In this document: piece after piece, positions 54,101-63,517 of the stretch | How the letters are laid out: the number at the start of each line of letters is the position of its first letter | Numbering within the stretch: the stretch's first letter is position 1 | NCBI GenBank assembly: GCA_029215795.1 | Contig: JARDYH010000007.1 | Location: 70,238,763 to 70,302,762 of the forward strand | Reading direction: 5' to 3' | Length of the DNA stretch: 64,000 bases | From: Anniella stebbinsi | Lineage: Eukaryota > Chordata > Lepidosauria > Squamata > Anniellidae | The notes under the pieces: model-generated | What the model saw: the letters and a program-made list of their open reading frames with translations, nothing else | What the model was told of the DNA's origin: nothing | Databases searched by the model: none | Made by a program: the position numbers and the translations under genes

Positions 54101-54213
54101 GGGCCAGAAACGGGGTTGCACCCACCTCCGGTCCCCACTCCGAGGCTGCTGTCGACCCCAGCCAGGATCCGAACCCCTCGGGCAGCACAGTGGGCAGAGG
54201 GGTGGGGGCCTGA
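41527..54213 (+). CDS. LIPE: LIPE, hormone-sensitive lipase (nine coding exons)
   Basis: LIPE hydrolyses diacylglycerol, cholesteryl and retinyl esters in adipocytes and steroidogenic cells, downstream of ATGL and under PKA control. Nine exons joined give 2,562 bases, 853 residues (human adipose form 775), with all junctions GT-AG and in frame. Residues 1 to about 315 form the HSL-specific N-terminal domain. The alpha/beta hydrolase core carries HGGG at 349-352 (oxyanion hole), GDSAG at 421-425 (nucleophile Ser423), Asp670 (DPML) and His700 (LPHGF). The regulatory insert lies between the catalytic parts (about 495-645), with RKSIS at 546-550 matching the rat Ser563 (PKA) and Ser565 (AMPK) pair. 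The second PKA pair (rat Ser659/660, RRSS) is LRSK here. The tail beyond about residue 730 is low-complexity and much longer than in human. The start ATG has a strong context (A at -3, G at +4) and aligns with the adipose start; no testis N-terminal extension was found. Confidence 0.97.
42040..43851. other. LIPE intron 1
   Basis: It holds a repeat D fragment (42,270-42,345), a partial palindromic 'ACTACAACTCCCA' piece (42,480-42,545), a 14-base C run (43,246-43,259) and the tRNA-Ala-derived SINE at 43,346-43,530. No other exon is supported. Confidence 0.7.
43346..43530 (+). repeat. tRNA-Ala-derived SINE
   Basis: The first 71 bases resemble tRNA-Ala with anticodon TGC ('ctttgcatgc'), an A box 'tagctcagagg' (43,353-43,363) and a B box 'ggttcgatccc' (43,396-43,406). 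A SINE body follows ('tgctgccagtcagtgtcgg', 'tggctcagtataagcagctc') instead of a terminator. Mismatched acceptor and D stems argue against a functional tRNA. A reverse copy lies at 4,807-4,938. Confidence 0.85.
43852..43942 (+). CDS. LIPE: LIPE coding exon 2
   Basis: The acceptor is 'ttggctcacag|tttgc' and the donor 'cattg|gtgagt', running from phase 0 to phase 1. It encodes residues 172-201, including [18 protein letters not shown]. Confidence 0.96.
44649..44794 (+). CDS. LIPE: LIPE coding exon 3
   Basis: The acceptor is 'tctgctgcag|gggtg' and the donor 'gctgtct|gtgagt', running from phase 1 to phase 0. It encodes residues 202-250 with the well-conserved AIDPELRG and [11 protein letters not shown] blocks. 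Confidence 0.97.
45118..45303 (+). CDS. LIPE: LIPE coding exon 4
   Basis: The acceptor is 'ctgtccgcag|tccc' and the donor 'gggacag|gtaagg', phase 0 on both sides. It encodes residues 251-312, including [20 protein letters not shown] at the start of the catalytic domain. Confidence 0.97.
45829..46553. mobile_element. Probable hAT-type MITE, AT-rich
   Basis: The ends 'tagagatataaa' and 'ttcacatctcta' are inverted. The flanks 'gtcaggaa' and 'gtcagaat' could be a degraded 8-base target duplication. The interior is AT-rich with paired 'tttccagaaatttt' and 'tttttccagtttttt' motifs and no ORF. Confidence 0.55.
46742..46974. mobile_element. Palindromic MITE (GGCTGAATTCGGAC ends)
   Basis: The left end 'ggctgaattcggacaacacg' and the right end 'gtgtcgtccgaattcagcc' are inverted. 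Internal 'gacagtcaat' and 'cgatagtcaatac' motifs repeat. It is adjacent to a (GA)n tract. Confidence 0.7.
47692..47986 (+). CDS. LIPE: LIPE coding exon 5 (oxyanion hole)
   Basis: The acceptor is 'cgcctccag|gaca' and the donor 'tgttgg|gtgagt', running from phase 0 to phase 1. It encodes residues 313-410 with [15 protein letters not shown], where HGGG forms the oxyanion hole of the hormone-sensitive lipase family, and [15 protein letters not shown]. Confidence 0.98.
48308..48590 (-). repeat. L2-type LINE 3' end with (AAT)n
   Basis: 'acccacctctccctctggat' and 'gaggcggggaacagcattga' are the reverse complement of the 3' UTR at 33,600-33,640. It continues into 'cttgccggaagaaatcagtc', the LINE ORF end. 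Confidence 0.8.
48655..49060 (-). repeat. L2 LINE 3' region
   Basis: (GAT)n is followed by 'tttctatatcacccaatagc', 'aaagctctctgggtggttta' and 'atggcagtgttggtgctggg', collinear with the reverse L2 at 61,200-61,480. Confidence 0.8.
49399..49626 (+). CDS. LIPE: LIPE coding exon 6 (catalytic serine)
   Basis: The acceptor is 'ccctcggcag|gttc' and the donor 'tatgccg|gtgagg', phase 1 on both sides. It encodes residues 411-486 with [13 protein letters not shown]. The nucleophile is Ser423, the same number as in rat HSL. Confidence 0.98.
50162..50329 (+). CDS. LIPE: LIPE coding exon 7 (start of regulatory insert)
   Basis: The acceptor is 'cgtatccaag|ggat' and the donor 'gcacctg|gtaaga', phase 1 on both sides. 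It encodes residues 487-542. [16 protein letters not shown] aligns with human LVRRDTALLLRDFRL; the rest is divergent. Confidence 0.93.
50330..52758. other. LIPE intron 7
   Basis: It contains a reverse CR1 3' region at 51,768-52,065 ('gttggatcagaccaaaggtc', 'cagtggccaattagctgttg'), a GA-rich tract near 50,920 and a 15-base C run (52,730-52,744) that serves as an extreme polypyrimidine tract just before exon 8. Several 100-160 codon frames here have no family features. Confidence 0.65.
51768..52065 (-). repeat. CR1 LINE 3' region
   Basis: Collinear with 38,305-38,600: 'gaacataagaaacctaagat', 'cccatgttccccagccactg' and 'aaagccatccagattggcgg'. Confidence 0.8.
52759..53126 (+). CDS. LIPE: LIPE coding exon 8 (phosphorylation module)
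   Basis: The acceptor is 'gcacgcag|acacc' and the donor 'atagtg|gtgagc', running from phase 1 to phase 0. It encodes residues 543-665. MRKSISEV (545-552) keeps the PKA/AMPK serine pair. PLRSKQ (623-628) replaces the mammalian [24 protein letters not shown] is nearly identical to human. The insert between these is shorter and different in sequence. Confidence 0.96.
53647..54213 (+). CDS. LIPE: LIPE coding exon 9 (Asp/His and C-terminal tail)
   Basis: The acceptor is 'cctctcaacag|gctt' and the stop TGA ends at 54,213. It encodes residues 666-853. [13 protein letters not shown] holds Asp670 and LPHGFL holds His700, 30 residues apart as in rat (703/733). After IRSILVP (about 728) comes a tail of roughly 125 residues rich in Ala, Pro, Ser, Glu and Gln, against about 27 in human. 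Confidence 0.96.
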   Translation, partial: ACALDPMLDDSVMFARRLQAMGQPVTLRVVQDLPHGFLSLSQLCRETRQALAICTELIRSILVPEDPASPQDPAADASLRKHRKLERTFHAGAATSQVANPAQENSTHAEQEELNGAATESGAAPSAKDQTPPSTQEHQKPESASPGAQQSRARNGVAPTSGPHSEAAVDPSQDPNPSGSTVGRGVGA

Positions 54214-55115
54214 GCCCCTCCGGGACCCCTTGGTTTGAGACTGTGTGGCATGGCTTCCTTTTGCAGTGGGAAATCCCTCTTTGGTGCTTTGACTCTGCGT
54301 TGTGATGATGATGCCCGAGCACAGTGGCCCCAGGGCTCAACACCCCCCAACACACACCCCGATCACAGGTGGGGCCCCTGTTACGACCAAAGCCCGGGGG
54401 CAGTGGGGGGGACACTTGTCCCATATTATCCATTCCTCCCACCTCCTGGAATACTGTTTTTATACACATTTGTTGTTTTTTTTAAAAAATAAAATAAAAT
54501 GTGTAGAACTCTGCAGCCAATATCTGCTGGTGGTCTCAGAGTTTGTGCACCACCACCCCCTCTCTCTCTCCCCCTCCCCCCTCCTTCTCCTTAAGCAAAA
54601 CACTCCAATGTTACCTGAACACCTTTGGGAAGGTCCCGTGTCACGATGCGGGACTTTCTGAGCCCACTCTTGGCCACAGAGAGCACAAATACTAGCCTCC
54701 CTTCCCTTCAGGGTGGCAGGGGGTCGGTCCTTCCAGCACTGCCCGACGAGCTCTTAAAAGCACCGTGGACACCTCTCACTTGCACCACGTATGTGAACAG
54801 CCGCTGTCCTGTCCCATCGCTAGGGGAGACAGCCCGAGCACTGTCCAGTATTAGCCTTCTTAGGAGGAATGCTCCGGCTCGTACTGCGACCTTCCCCCCC
54901 CCCCAATCTGCTTCCTTCCCCCCCCGCCCCGATCTCATCCTTTCGCCTTTTATTGCTGCTGCTGCTATGAACCAAACAGGAGGGGAGTTGAGAGGAGAAT
55001 GGGGGCTTCTTCCCCCCCCCCCCCGAGAAGGGCTGTGGTATTCCCTCTCCACCCTTTTCTTGGGGGCAAAGGGGACAGACTATTTTTGTAAATAAAAGCC
55101 TATTTGATTTGGATT
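54214..55115 (+). promoter_or_regulatory. LIPE 3' UTR with two polyadenylation signals
   Basis: AATAAA occurs at 54,488-54,493 (overlapping a second at 54,493-54,498) and again at 55,091-55,096. Use of the first gives a 3' UTR of about 300 bases, and of the last about 900. C runs at 54,895-54,904 and 55,012-55,024 lie between them. Confidence 0.6.
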
Positions 55116-55143
55116 GAAGTATCCTCTGTATTTGGAATCCAAG

Positions 55144-55144
<1 letters not shown>

Positions 55145-55192
<48 letters not shown>
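55145..55192. repeat. (GT)24 microsatellite
   Basis: An uninterrupted GT tract lies just beyond the distal LIPE polyadenylation signal. Such tracts can adopt Z-DNA. Confidence 0.95.
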
Positions 55193-55196
<4 letters not shown>

Positions 55197-55199
55197 GAG

Positions 55200-57700
55200 C
55201 AGTCCTGGGTAAGGATGCGGGAGACAGACCACCTGTCCGTATCTGCGTGGCCTAAAAGAGAGGGAGCAGGGAAGAAACCGTCTTAGAAAGCTTCCTCGCT
55301 TGATCACCTGGAGGGGATTTTTACTCACCACCTGCGATCCAGCTCTAGAAGTTGTAAGTTATCAAAAGGTGCTGTAGGTTGAGTCCAGAATCATGTTCTT
55401 TCTAGGCCAGTGCTGTCGATTCTGCTGGGTACTGGTTCTCGTGCAGAGATCTTTTCTAAACCGCTTTAGAAAGATCCTTTAGCTGGGATGGCAGCGACTG
55501 AAGCAAGCCAGAACCTTCTACATGCTAAACGTGTGCTTTGCCAACTGGAACGGTTTGCAAGGTTGTGGTCTCAGAAATTGTGCGAGTGGCTTTTGGTCTG
55601 CGTCGTTCTGAACATTATTGTGCCTCCTTATGGAATATGGCAGTTCTTTGGGATTTTTTTCTTTCTCTTTTTAACAAGAGTGGGCAGTGAAAGAACAGTT
55701 GGTGCCTGGGGGTGGGAAGAGAAAAGCAAAGGCTTTTGGGTGGAAAGAGAAGGAGAGCCTACTACCAATTTCGAGGGTGAATTGGGAAAACAAGTAAGCA
55801 TTTGAGCAAAGCAAAGGGCTTTGCTACTCACAGCTGCTTCTGAGCCATTTCTTAAGCACGCTGCATATGAAATTCAGGTTCACAGTAACTTCTAAGTCCT
55901 TTAGGGACCCTGCAACAGCCAGACAGTATTTTGGTAATTTGTGTTGGATGCAATTTGCTGGCCACGGTGCAGAAATCCTGAGAGCCCACTGACCTCCACT
56001 AGAAATGGACGTTTGCTGGGAATTGGACTGATAGATACATTTTTTTTTTGTTAACCCCATTCCCTCCCCCAAAGGCATCAAGGGTATTTGTAAGTATAAA
56101 CTAGAATGTCAGGCTGAAGAGGCCTGTTTTTTTTTGTTGTTGTTGTTGTTGTTTTTTAAAGTAACATGGTGATTCCCTCCAGAACACTAGAGGCAGCTGC
56201 TCTGTCCGTAAGCCAAGGAATGCTTTCAGGCTGGCCATGGCTTAGCAAGACTCCTGAAAGTCAAATAGTTTGAAATATCTTCAGATGTCAGGCAAGGCTT
56301 ATTCTCGCTCTGCATGCAAGGCTAGGCAGATCAGGGGATGCAGAGGAGAGGGGAAAGATAAAGCAGGCAGCCCAGTGGCTTGCTTTTTTATCTCCAAAGC
56401 CTGGGGTTGAGAGTATGCCCTATACCATGGGCCATACTTCTTTTTGATGCACAGGTGTTTAGAACATTTTATCTTGCTTTTCAGCCCCTAAAGGTCCCCA
56501 GAGCAGCATTCGAAGATTGGAAATAAGACAGCCCCTGCCCATAGGCTTACAATCTTGATGACACAGCACAAAAGGAAAAGGGATTGGGGAGGGAGGAAGA
56601 AAAAAGCAAACACAGGCAATTTTTAATTACAAAGTTTAACAGGTCATGGAGCTGGATTGTCTGTGTGTGAGAGAGAGAGTTGGATGGGTGTTAAATAAAT
56701 ATGCTAGTTTTCAGGATCACTGAGCAATAGAAGACAAGCCTGAAATTTGGCTAGCTAACCTATAAAAGCCAGCATATCGAACTGCAAGCTTGCACAACCC
56801 TCCAACAGATGAAAATAAGGACATACATATGCACCCTTTACTCTTATACCAAAGATCAGTGCCTGAATCCCCTCCCCTCTTTATGTATTGCTTGAAGGGT
56901 CAAGTCTTGTCACTCTAATGGCAAGGCACTCCTATGGCCCTTAGGCAGTGTCTGGGAGGTGGGGGTGGGCATAGGATACTTCAGATTCCTGGATCTGAGG
57001 TCAGAAAGCCTCAGAGCTGGGAATCCACACTCCACTGCTCGCCAACACAGAAAGAACCACTAACAAATCAAAGCTCTACAAACATTCAGGGTGCATTATA
57101 TTTCAAACGAGTTTTGCAGTGTGAGATCTGACGGAGAGAACTCAAGATTTTTTCCCCTTGCCTGCCAGGTGTCTGGCCTGTTACAATACAAAAATAGACT
57201 GCAGGGCCCAAGGTGGCCTTTATCCTAGTTGTGTAAAGTCCAGGATTAAAATAATATACAATGTATTGGCATATGGACACTCGGCCCTAGTTCTAAAGTC
57301 TCTCCTCTCTGTTAGAGGTCATGTGTGCATGAGACAGGCAGGAAATGTCCTTTACGTTCCATCCATCCATCTTTTCGCCCCCACCCCACCCCTTCCTCTC
57401 TGCCTGTTTGGGTCTTGTATTGCAGTTGGAAAGGGCTCTACAAAGACAATTTTATTCTTCCATGGTCCGAGCGATCAACAGTATGATCTTAAAGGGATTA
57501 TTAGTGGTCGTGTTTGGGTTCCATGAACACAAAACTCATTTCCTTCCCCCAATTTGGTTCCAGGATGTGTGGGTTTTCTTTCTGAGGGCTTCATTGTTTT
57601 TTAAAAAATATAGATGACTTTTGTACCCCACGCTCCAAGGAGGTCAGGATGGCTCAGAAAGGGTAATGCCCAATTTATCCTCGCAACTATCTCTTTGAGG
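55200..57700. other. Intergenic stretch, no gene seen
   Basis: It contains (GTT)n at 56,134-56,153 and a repeat D copy at 56,470-56,630 ('ccccagagcagcattcgaag', 'cttacaatcttgatgacaca'). No exon is supported. Confidence 0.5.
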
Positions 57701-57719
57701 TGATGCACATTGAGGGAGG

Positions 57720-58460
57720 TGGATTCCTAACTTCCCATGTGTGGTGATGGGTTCTGAACTGGTGGTGAATGACAAGGAAAGGGATTTTGGAATTGCAGTA
57801 GATAGTTCAATGAAAACTTCAACCCAGTACACCATTACTGCTATGAAAAGGCAACTTCCATGTCAGGGATCATTAGGAAACGAATAAAACATAAAACTGC
57901 CAATATCACAAGATTGTTACACAAATCTATTGGTGTGATCACGTTTGGAGTACTGTGTGCAGTTGCAGGAAAGGGCAAGGAAAACGATTAAGGGGCTGGA
58001 GCAACTCTCCTTATGGGGAAAGACTGCAATGTTTAGGGGTTTGTAGCTTACAAAAAAAAGCAAATATGTAGAGACATGATAGACATGGGCAAAAGGTGTG
58101 GAGAAAGTGGAGAGGGAGCAGGTGTTTTCTGACTCTTGTCGCAACATTCCAGTGAAGCTTGCTTTCACTGGAATGATTTCAGGGAGATTCAGGACAAATA
58201 AGAAGTTCGTCAAGGTAACGCATATGGAATTTGCTACAAGATGTGGTGACAGCTGCCAGCTTGCATAACTTTAAAAGATTAGACAAATTCATGGAGGACA
58301 AAGCTGTCAATGCCCACTACACCCGATGGCTATGTACTGTTATGTGCATGTCCCCTGGCTTTTGGGTTTACCCTAGAACCGTGTTTGGGCACCGTGGGAA
58401 GCAATTTGAACTCGATGGGCCTTTGGTCTGTTCCAGTGCTGCTCTTAGGTTCTTAAGGCA
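57720..58460 (+). repeat. Old CR1 LINE copy
   Basis: 'tttggagtactgtgtgcagt', 'gattcaggacaaataagaag' and 'atgggcctttggtctgttcc' appear in CR1 order, with many small gaps. Confidence 0.7.
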
Positions 58461-58925
58461 GGATAGGCTGTGAGTAACAGGAACTGGTCCAAGACTGCCA
58501 GTGACTTTCATGGCTAAGCAAGTATTTGAACCCAAGTTTCCATCTACCAAAACTATCCCACACTGGATCTCATGGTATCAGAAGGTACTACAAGCTCTGG
58601 AGAACTAAGACTTGATATGATCTTGAGTAGGAACTTGCTCCAATGTTTGGAAATTGTGAGTGACTGGATTTCTTAGCGGGCAACCAGCTGGTTGACAATG
58701 CAGTCATTGTGGTCTGATAGTATTTAAGAGCATCAAGCTTCAGCTGCATTATAGGAACAGTAATATTGGCCTACCCCACATGGCTATTGTATGGAATATG
58801 AGATAAACTGTGTGAAGAGCTTTGAACACTAAAACCCTTCCCTCAACTCTCACCTGTTAGCAGCCATTACATGAGGCTAGAGTAGAAGGAGTGAAAGGAA
58901 GTAGAGCCATCCACTGGTTCTGCTG

Positions 58926-59262
58926 AGAACATAAGAAGTGTCAGGCTGGATTAGACCAAAGGTCCATATACTCCAGTATGCTGTTCATATAGTGTACAGT
59001 GGCCAACCAGCTGTCGACCAGGAACCTACAAGCAAGACATAGATGCAACAGCACCCTCCCACCCATGTTCCCTAGCATCTGGTGCACACAGGCTTACTGC
59101 CTCTGCTATTAGAGGTAGCACATAGCCATCAGGAGTAGTAGCCATTGATAGCCAGGAATTTATCTAACGCTTTTTCAAGCCATTCAACTTGGTAGTTGTC
59201 ACTACATCTACATCTTGTGGTAGCGAAGAGACCTCCAACTTTCGGCTACTCTTCTTCCTGAA
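58926..59262 (-). repeat. CR1 LINE 3' region
   Basis: 'gaacataagaagtgtcaggc', 'aaccagctgtcgaccaggaa' and 'gtagccattgatagccagga' match the reverse CR1 order. Confidence 0.8.
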
Positions 59263-59334
59263 CAGCATGCACTCTAGCTGTTCCCTATAAAAACATAACT
59301 ACGTATGCTTTTTTCCTCTTCCTTGCCAATTTTT

Positions 59335-59463
59335 CCTTTTGTGCCGTGTCTTTTAGACTGTAAGCCAGAAGGCAGGGACTTTTTCTTATTTATCTTTGTA
59401 AGCGACCCTGGGAGCGCTTTTGGCTGAGGAGTGCAGTAAAAACAAAAGTCTTTTAAATAAATA
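59335..59463 (+). repeat. LINE 3' tail
   Basis: 'ttagactgtaagccagaagg' through 'aagcgaccctgggagcgctt' with a terminal AAATAAATAAA is a LINE-type 3' end. Confidence 0.6.
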
Positions 59464-60089
59464 AAGCTGCTACGCAAAAGCAAATATTACTATAATCTTT
59501 GTGTGACAATTCCTTTGTTTCAGAAAGTGGTACAACAGGAAGACGGTATATTTGATGCCGTTTCTCTCACACTATATCTTTATGCCAGGAAAAGATGTAC
59601 GTATTGGATGCCTGCCTGTTTGGCATCTGATAAATGTCACAGGGCAGGGGGAAAGTGTCATCCCATGGTCTGGTAGTGATTTTAGGTGCTAGAATAATTG
59701 TCATACATTGAGGGCGGGGGGTATAACAGGGTGCAAAAGGGCATTTGAAAGGGAACGAAGACCCACACTGGGTTGGTCCTAGATTTAGTTGTATTTGGAG
59801 TAGAGCCATTGAAATAAATGGGGCTTAATTTAGCCAAGACTAACTTAAGTCCCACTGATTTTCAATGGGTATGAGTCAATCTGGTACAAAACAGTGTGTT
59901 GTAAGAAAAACAGCAATGTAGTGAAGCTTGTGGGTGTTTCATATATTGGATGGATAGAGTGGGGTTAACTGCTTTCAGGCAGCCAGGAACGATTCTATGA
60001 GGGGACCAAAGGTTTATATGGGGTGGAATGGGAGTAAGGTCTTGTAAATTGGGGGTCAGTTTGGGGACTCCTTCCCAGCGGAGGGTTAC

Positions 60090-60680
60090 TGTTTCTTGGC
60101 GTGACCCTTCACTCCCCCACCCGCTCACTCGGGTCCCCCCTCGTACTGAGCCCCAGCGGCGGGTCGCTCCGCGGAGCAATCCCTGCCCTTGCCCGCCTGG
60201 GAGAAAAAGTCCCGGACCCTCTGAGAGGCGGATTCCAAGATGGCGGCACAGCCGAGGTGCTGCGAGGACCCTTAACAGAGCCGGTGTGAAGCAGCCGCCT
60301 CGGAGGCCCTAAGAAGCGAAGGTGGTGGCCCCTGGGCGAGAAAAGAAAGCACCGGAGGCGGCAATTTGGGTGAGTGGTCTAAGGAACCGCGCTCACGTAA
60401 CTTACGGAAGAAGAGTGGGGGGTAAGCGTTGGGGATGAAGCGTAGGCGGCGTCTGTGAATAGCGATTTAAGCGGCGGGAAGCTGCGTAAAGAGCGCGGCG
60501 CGGAGAGCAAAGCGGCCTCCAGAGGTCGCTGCATGAGCACCCTTTGGAGTTCGAAGCGGCGCCGCGCTAATAGTGCAAAGGGCCAGGACTGGATCCGAAA
60601 CGCAAATTGCGTAGAGTAGCGGAGCCAGCCGGGCAAGAAGGCGGAAGTGCGTTACGCAAGCAGCGTATGAAGCTTTCAAG
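60090..60680 (+). promoter_or_regulatory. CpG island promoter of the BTB zinc-finger gene
   Basis: A dense CpG region surrounds a consensus YY1 site 'caagatggcggc' (60,237-60,248), a motif usually found just downstream of the start site of broadly expressed genes. This predicts transcription starting near 60,225-60,235 on the + strand. The next + strand gene start is the BTB exon at 63.5 kb. Confidence 0.75.
60230..60369 (+). other. Noncoding first exon of the BTB zinc-finger gene (inferred)
   Basis: The exon runs from the predicted start to the donor 'caatttg|ggtgagtgg' (exon end 60,369). It would splice to the acceptor 'ctctccag|ggat' at 63,507. It contains a short upstream ORF (60,240-60,275, 11 codons plus stop) whose ATG lies inside the YY1 motif. 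Confidence 0.6.
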
Positions 60681-61201
60681 AATAGTAGTAAGAGGGCACG
60701 TGGGGGGTGGAAATCGATAGCCTAGCTGGTTCGTTGAGGTTTCATTGTTTGTTGTCTTGAACAAACCCGTTCTAAACAAACCGTACACAAATGCCAACTT
60801 TAAAATAATCAAAGGGCATAGCAAACATTTGATATCAAGAGAACTAGTATTTGGATAGTCCTTACTTTTCTATTCCATATCCCCTCCCCGCCCCCCCGAT
60901 CAAGAAAAAAAATCCATTTGAAAAGTGTACTGCCATTCGATATAGAGAGAGCATAGACAGAGAGTGAGCAGCTATGATTTCATAGCTGTGTCCACCAGAC
61001 TTCAGTTTTAGTCCGTTTTGGCTGTAGCTATTAAGTTCCACAAAATAATGCAATATTGAGGTAACTCCTCCAGGTTTTTCAGCTGGGATAAGCAATCCAG
61101 TTTTGCAAGAGCGTTCTGCTGGATCACATTGGAACATTCAAGTACTTCGTTTTATAGATTTGGCATTCCTACTTAAATGTTTTATCCGTTTGCTTATGCA
61201 A

Positions 61202-62400
61202 TTTATTTATTTATTGCATTTGTATACCTCCCCATAGCCGAAGCTCTCTGGGCGGTTTACATAGGATTAAAACAATTAAAAACAATATACAAAAATTAAA
61301 ATAGCAAAAACATACAGCATACACACAATGCACACATACATTTAAAACCACTGCAACAACCCAAAAAGCTACAAAAACAAACCCAGGCTCCTCAGATATT
61401 GCCAAATGCCTGAGAGAAGAGGAAAGTCTTGACCTGGCACCGAAAAGATAACAATGTTGGTGCCAGGCGGGCCTCGTTAGGGAGATCGTTCCACAATTGG
61501 GGGGGGACCACAGAGAAGGCCCTGTCCCTTGTTGCCGACCTCCGAGCTTCCCTCGGAGTACGCACTCTGAGGAGGGCCTTAGATGTTGAACATAGTGTTC
61601 GGGTAGATTCATGTCGGGAAAGGCATTCCATCAGGGATTGTGGTCCCAAGACGTGTAAGGATTTATAGGTTAAAACCAGCACCTTGAATCGGGCTCGGAA
61701 ACATACAGGCAGCCAATGCAAGTGGGCCAGAGTAGGTCTTATATGCTCAAACCTTCTGGTCGCAGTTATCAATCTGGTTGCTGCATTTTGCACAAGCTGC
61801 AGCTTCCGAACCACCTTCAAAGGCAGCCCCACGTAGAGTGCATTGCAGTAATCTAACTTGGAGGTTACCAGAGCATGGACAACTGAAGCCAGGTTATCCC
61901 TGTCCAGATAGGGACGTAGCTGGGCCACCAACCAAAGTTAGTAGAAGGCACTCCATGCCACTGAGGCCACCTGCGCCTCAAGTGACAAAGATGGTTCTAG
62001 GAGAACCCCCAAGCTACGAACCTGCTTTTTCAAGGTGAGTGCAACCCCATCCAGAACAGGTTGAAGACCCTCCATCCGGTCAGCGGAACCACCCACTAAC
62101 AGCATCTCAGTCTTGTCTGGATTGAGTTTCAGTTTATTAGCCCTCATCCAGTCCATTGTCACAGCCAGGCACTGGTTCAGCACATCCACAGCCTCACCTG
62201 ATGAAGATGAAAAGGAGAAATAGAGCTGCGTGTCATCAGCGTACTGATGGCAATGCACTCAAAAACTCCGGATGACTGTACTCAACAGTTTCATGTAGAT
62301 GTTGAACAGCATGGGGGACAAAACTGACCCCTGCGGAACCCCATACTTGTTATCTTCCTTTCTATGCATATGTTCAGTGGTGCATACTCCCAGGTCAGTG
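61202..62400 (-). repeat. L2 LINE, long 3' part of reverse transcriptase ORF
   Basis: The reverse strand encodes about 290 residues of the L2 reverse transcriptase, starting upstream of the YADD catalytic motif (YADDTQLYFSF) and continuing through 'TSKLDYCNALYVGLPLK' and 'VPPQLWNDLPNEARL'. It is in one frame apart from a single stop near 61,935. The 3' UTR ends 'gaagctctctgggcggttta' (reverse). The element is 5' truncated and lies in the first intron of the BTB gene. Confidence 0.92.
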
Positions 62401-62589
62401 TGTTCCTGAAAGATAGTAAAGATGATGCCAACCAAATATATTGTGTGATGCCACCATAGAATATAATTTCCATGTTGAGCTTAAATGAGCAGCCTTGCTG
62501 TTTTGTTCTGGGCCATTTTATAACAAAGGAAAGTGTACTGTAAACTTGTCAACTTAAAAAATTTTTTTTAAAAAGCCTCTGTGGGACAA

Positions 62590-62935
62590 GCAAATCATGG
62601 GTGAATTAACCCACAGTTTGCCACAGCACATGCCAGGCACATTCTGCAACCTTTTTGAATATTCCATCCTCAATCAGGGGTTGCTACAATGATGTCCAAA
62701 CCCAGATACTATAGTTTAATCGTAGCTTAAGAAACCCACAGTTAACGTAACTACAAGGTTAACCAACGATTAACTTATAGTGTCCAGATTTGGACATTAT
62801 GTAGCAATCCTCAATTGGCCCAATTGGGGGTTGGTTATTCAAAATGACCATGGAACAAGCTAGGCACATGCTGCAGCAAATTGTGGGGCTAATTCACCCA
62901 CAATTTGCCACCGTTATTGCAAACTGGGGCAATGT
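62590..62935. repeat. Foldback element
   Basis: 'gtgaattaacccacagtttg' at the left and 'aaattgtggggctaattcac' at the right are inverted. 'gatgtccaaacccagatact' and 'gtgtccagatttggacatt' pair in the interior. It is related to 6,340-6,500. Confidence 0.65.
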
Positions 62936-63069
62936 AAAATCTCTTTGAGCACGTGTAGAATACGTTAGAGTTTCATAGTTGCCTTTCAAGTATCGTTTGT
63001 ATAGTAAGGTACTATTTTCTACATAGAGGCAGAGCTTTTGAATGTAAGCAGAATGTTTTTGAATTTTCT

Positions 63070-63300
63070 GTCTTTTTTTTCTTTTATTGCATTTATATTC
63101 CACCTTTTTTCCTCCAAGAACCCAAGGCAGCATACATAATCCTCCTCTTCTCCATTTAATCCTCACAACAACAACAACCCTGTCAGGTAGGTTGGGCTGA
63201 GGGTCTGTGATTGACCCAAAGTCATCGGCTGAGTGGGGGCCAGAACCCGGATCTCCTGATTCCCAGCCAGACACTCTAACCACTACACAACACTGGCAAA
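63070..63300 (-). repeat. tRNA-derived SINE, near full length
   Basis: Reverse orientation: 'tgcatttatattccaccttt' (tail), 'catttaatcctcacaacaac', 'gccagaacccggatctcctg' (B box region) and 'ctctaaccactacacaacac' (A box end). This is the best copy of the family also seen at 33,930 and 14,780. Confidence 0.8.
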
Positions 63301-63517
63301 TCTTCCTCCCCTCCCTGCCCCCCGCCTATCAAACTAAGACTTCATTTCATCGTACTCTCTTTCTTTCTTTGGTCTTATCAAATATAATGCCCTCCAAGAT
63401 GGAAATACTAGTTTCTGAAATCCCATTTCACATACATGGATGTCTTCTAATGTGTTGTATGTAATTCAGGATTGTTCTCTTTTCCACATCTTGCCTCTCT
63501 CTCCAGGGATATCAAAG

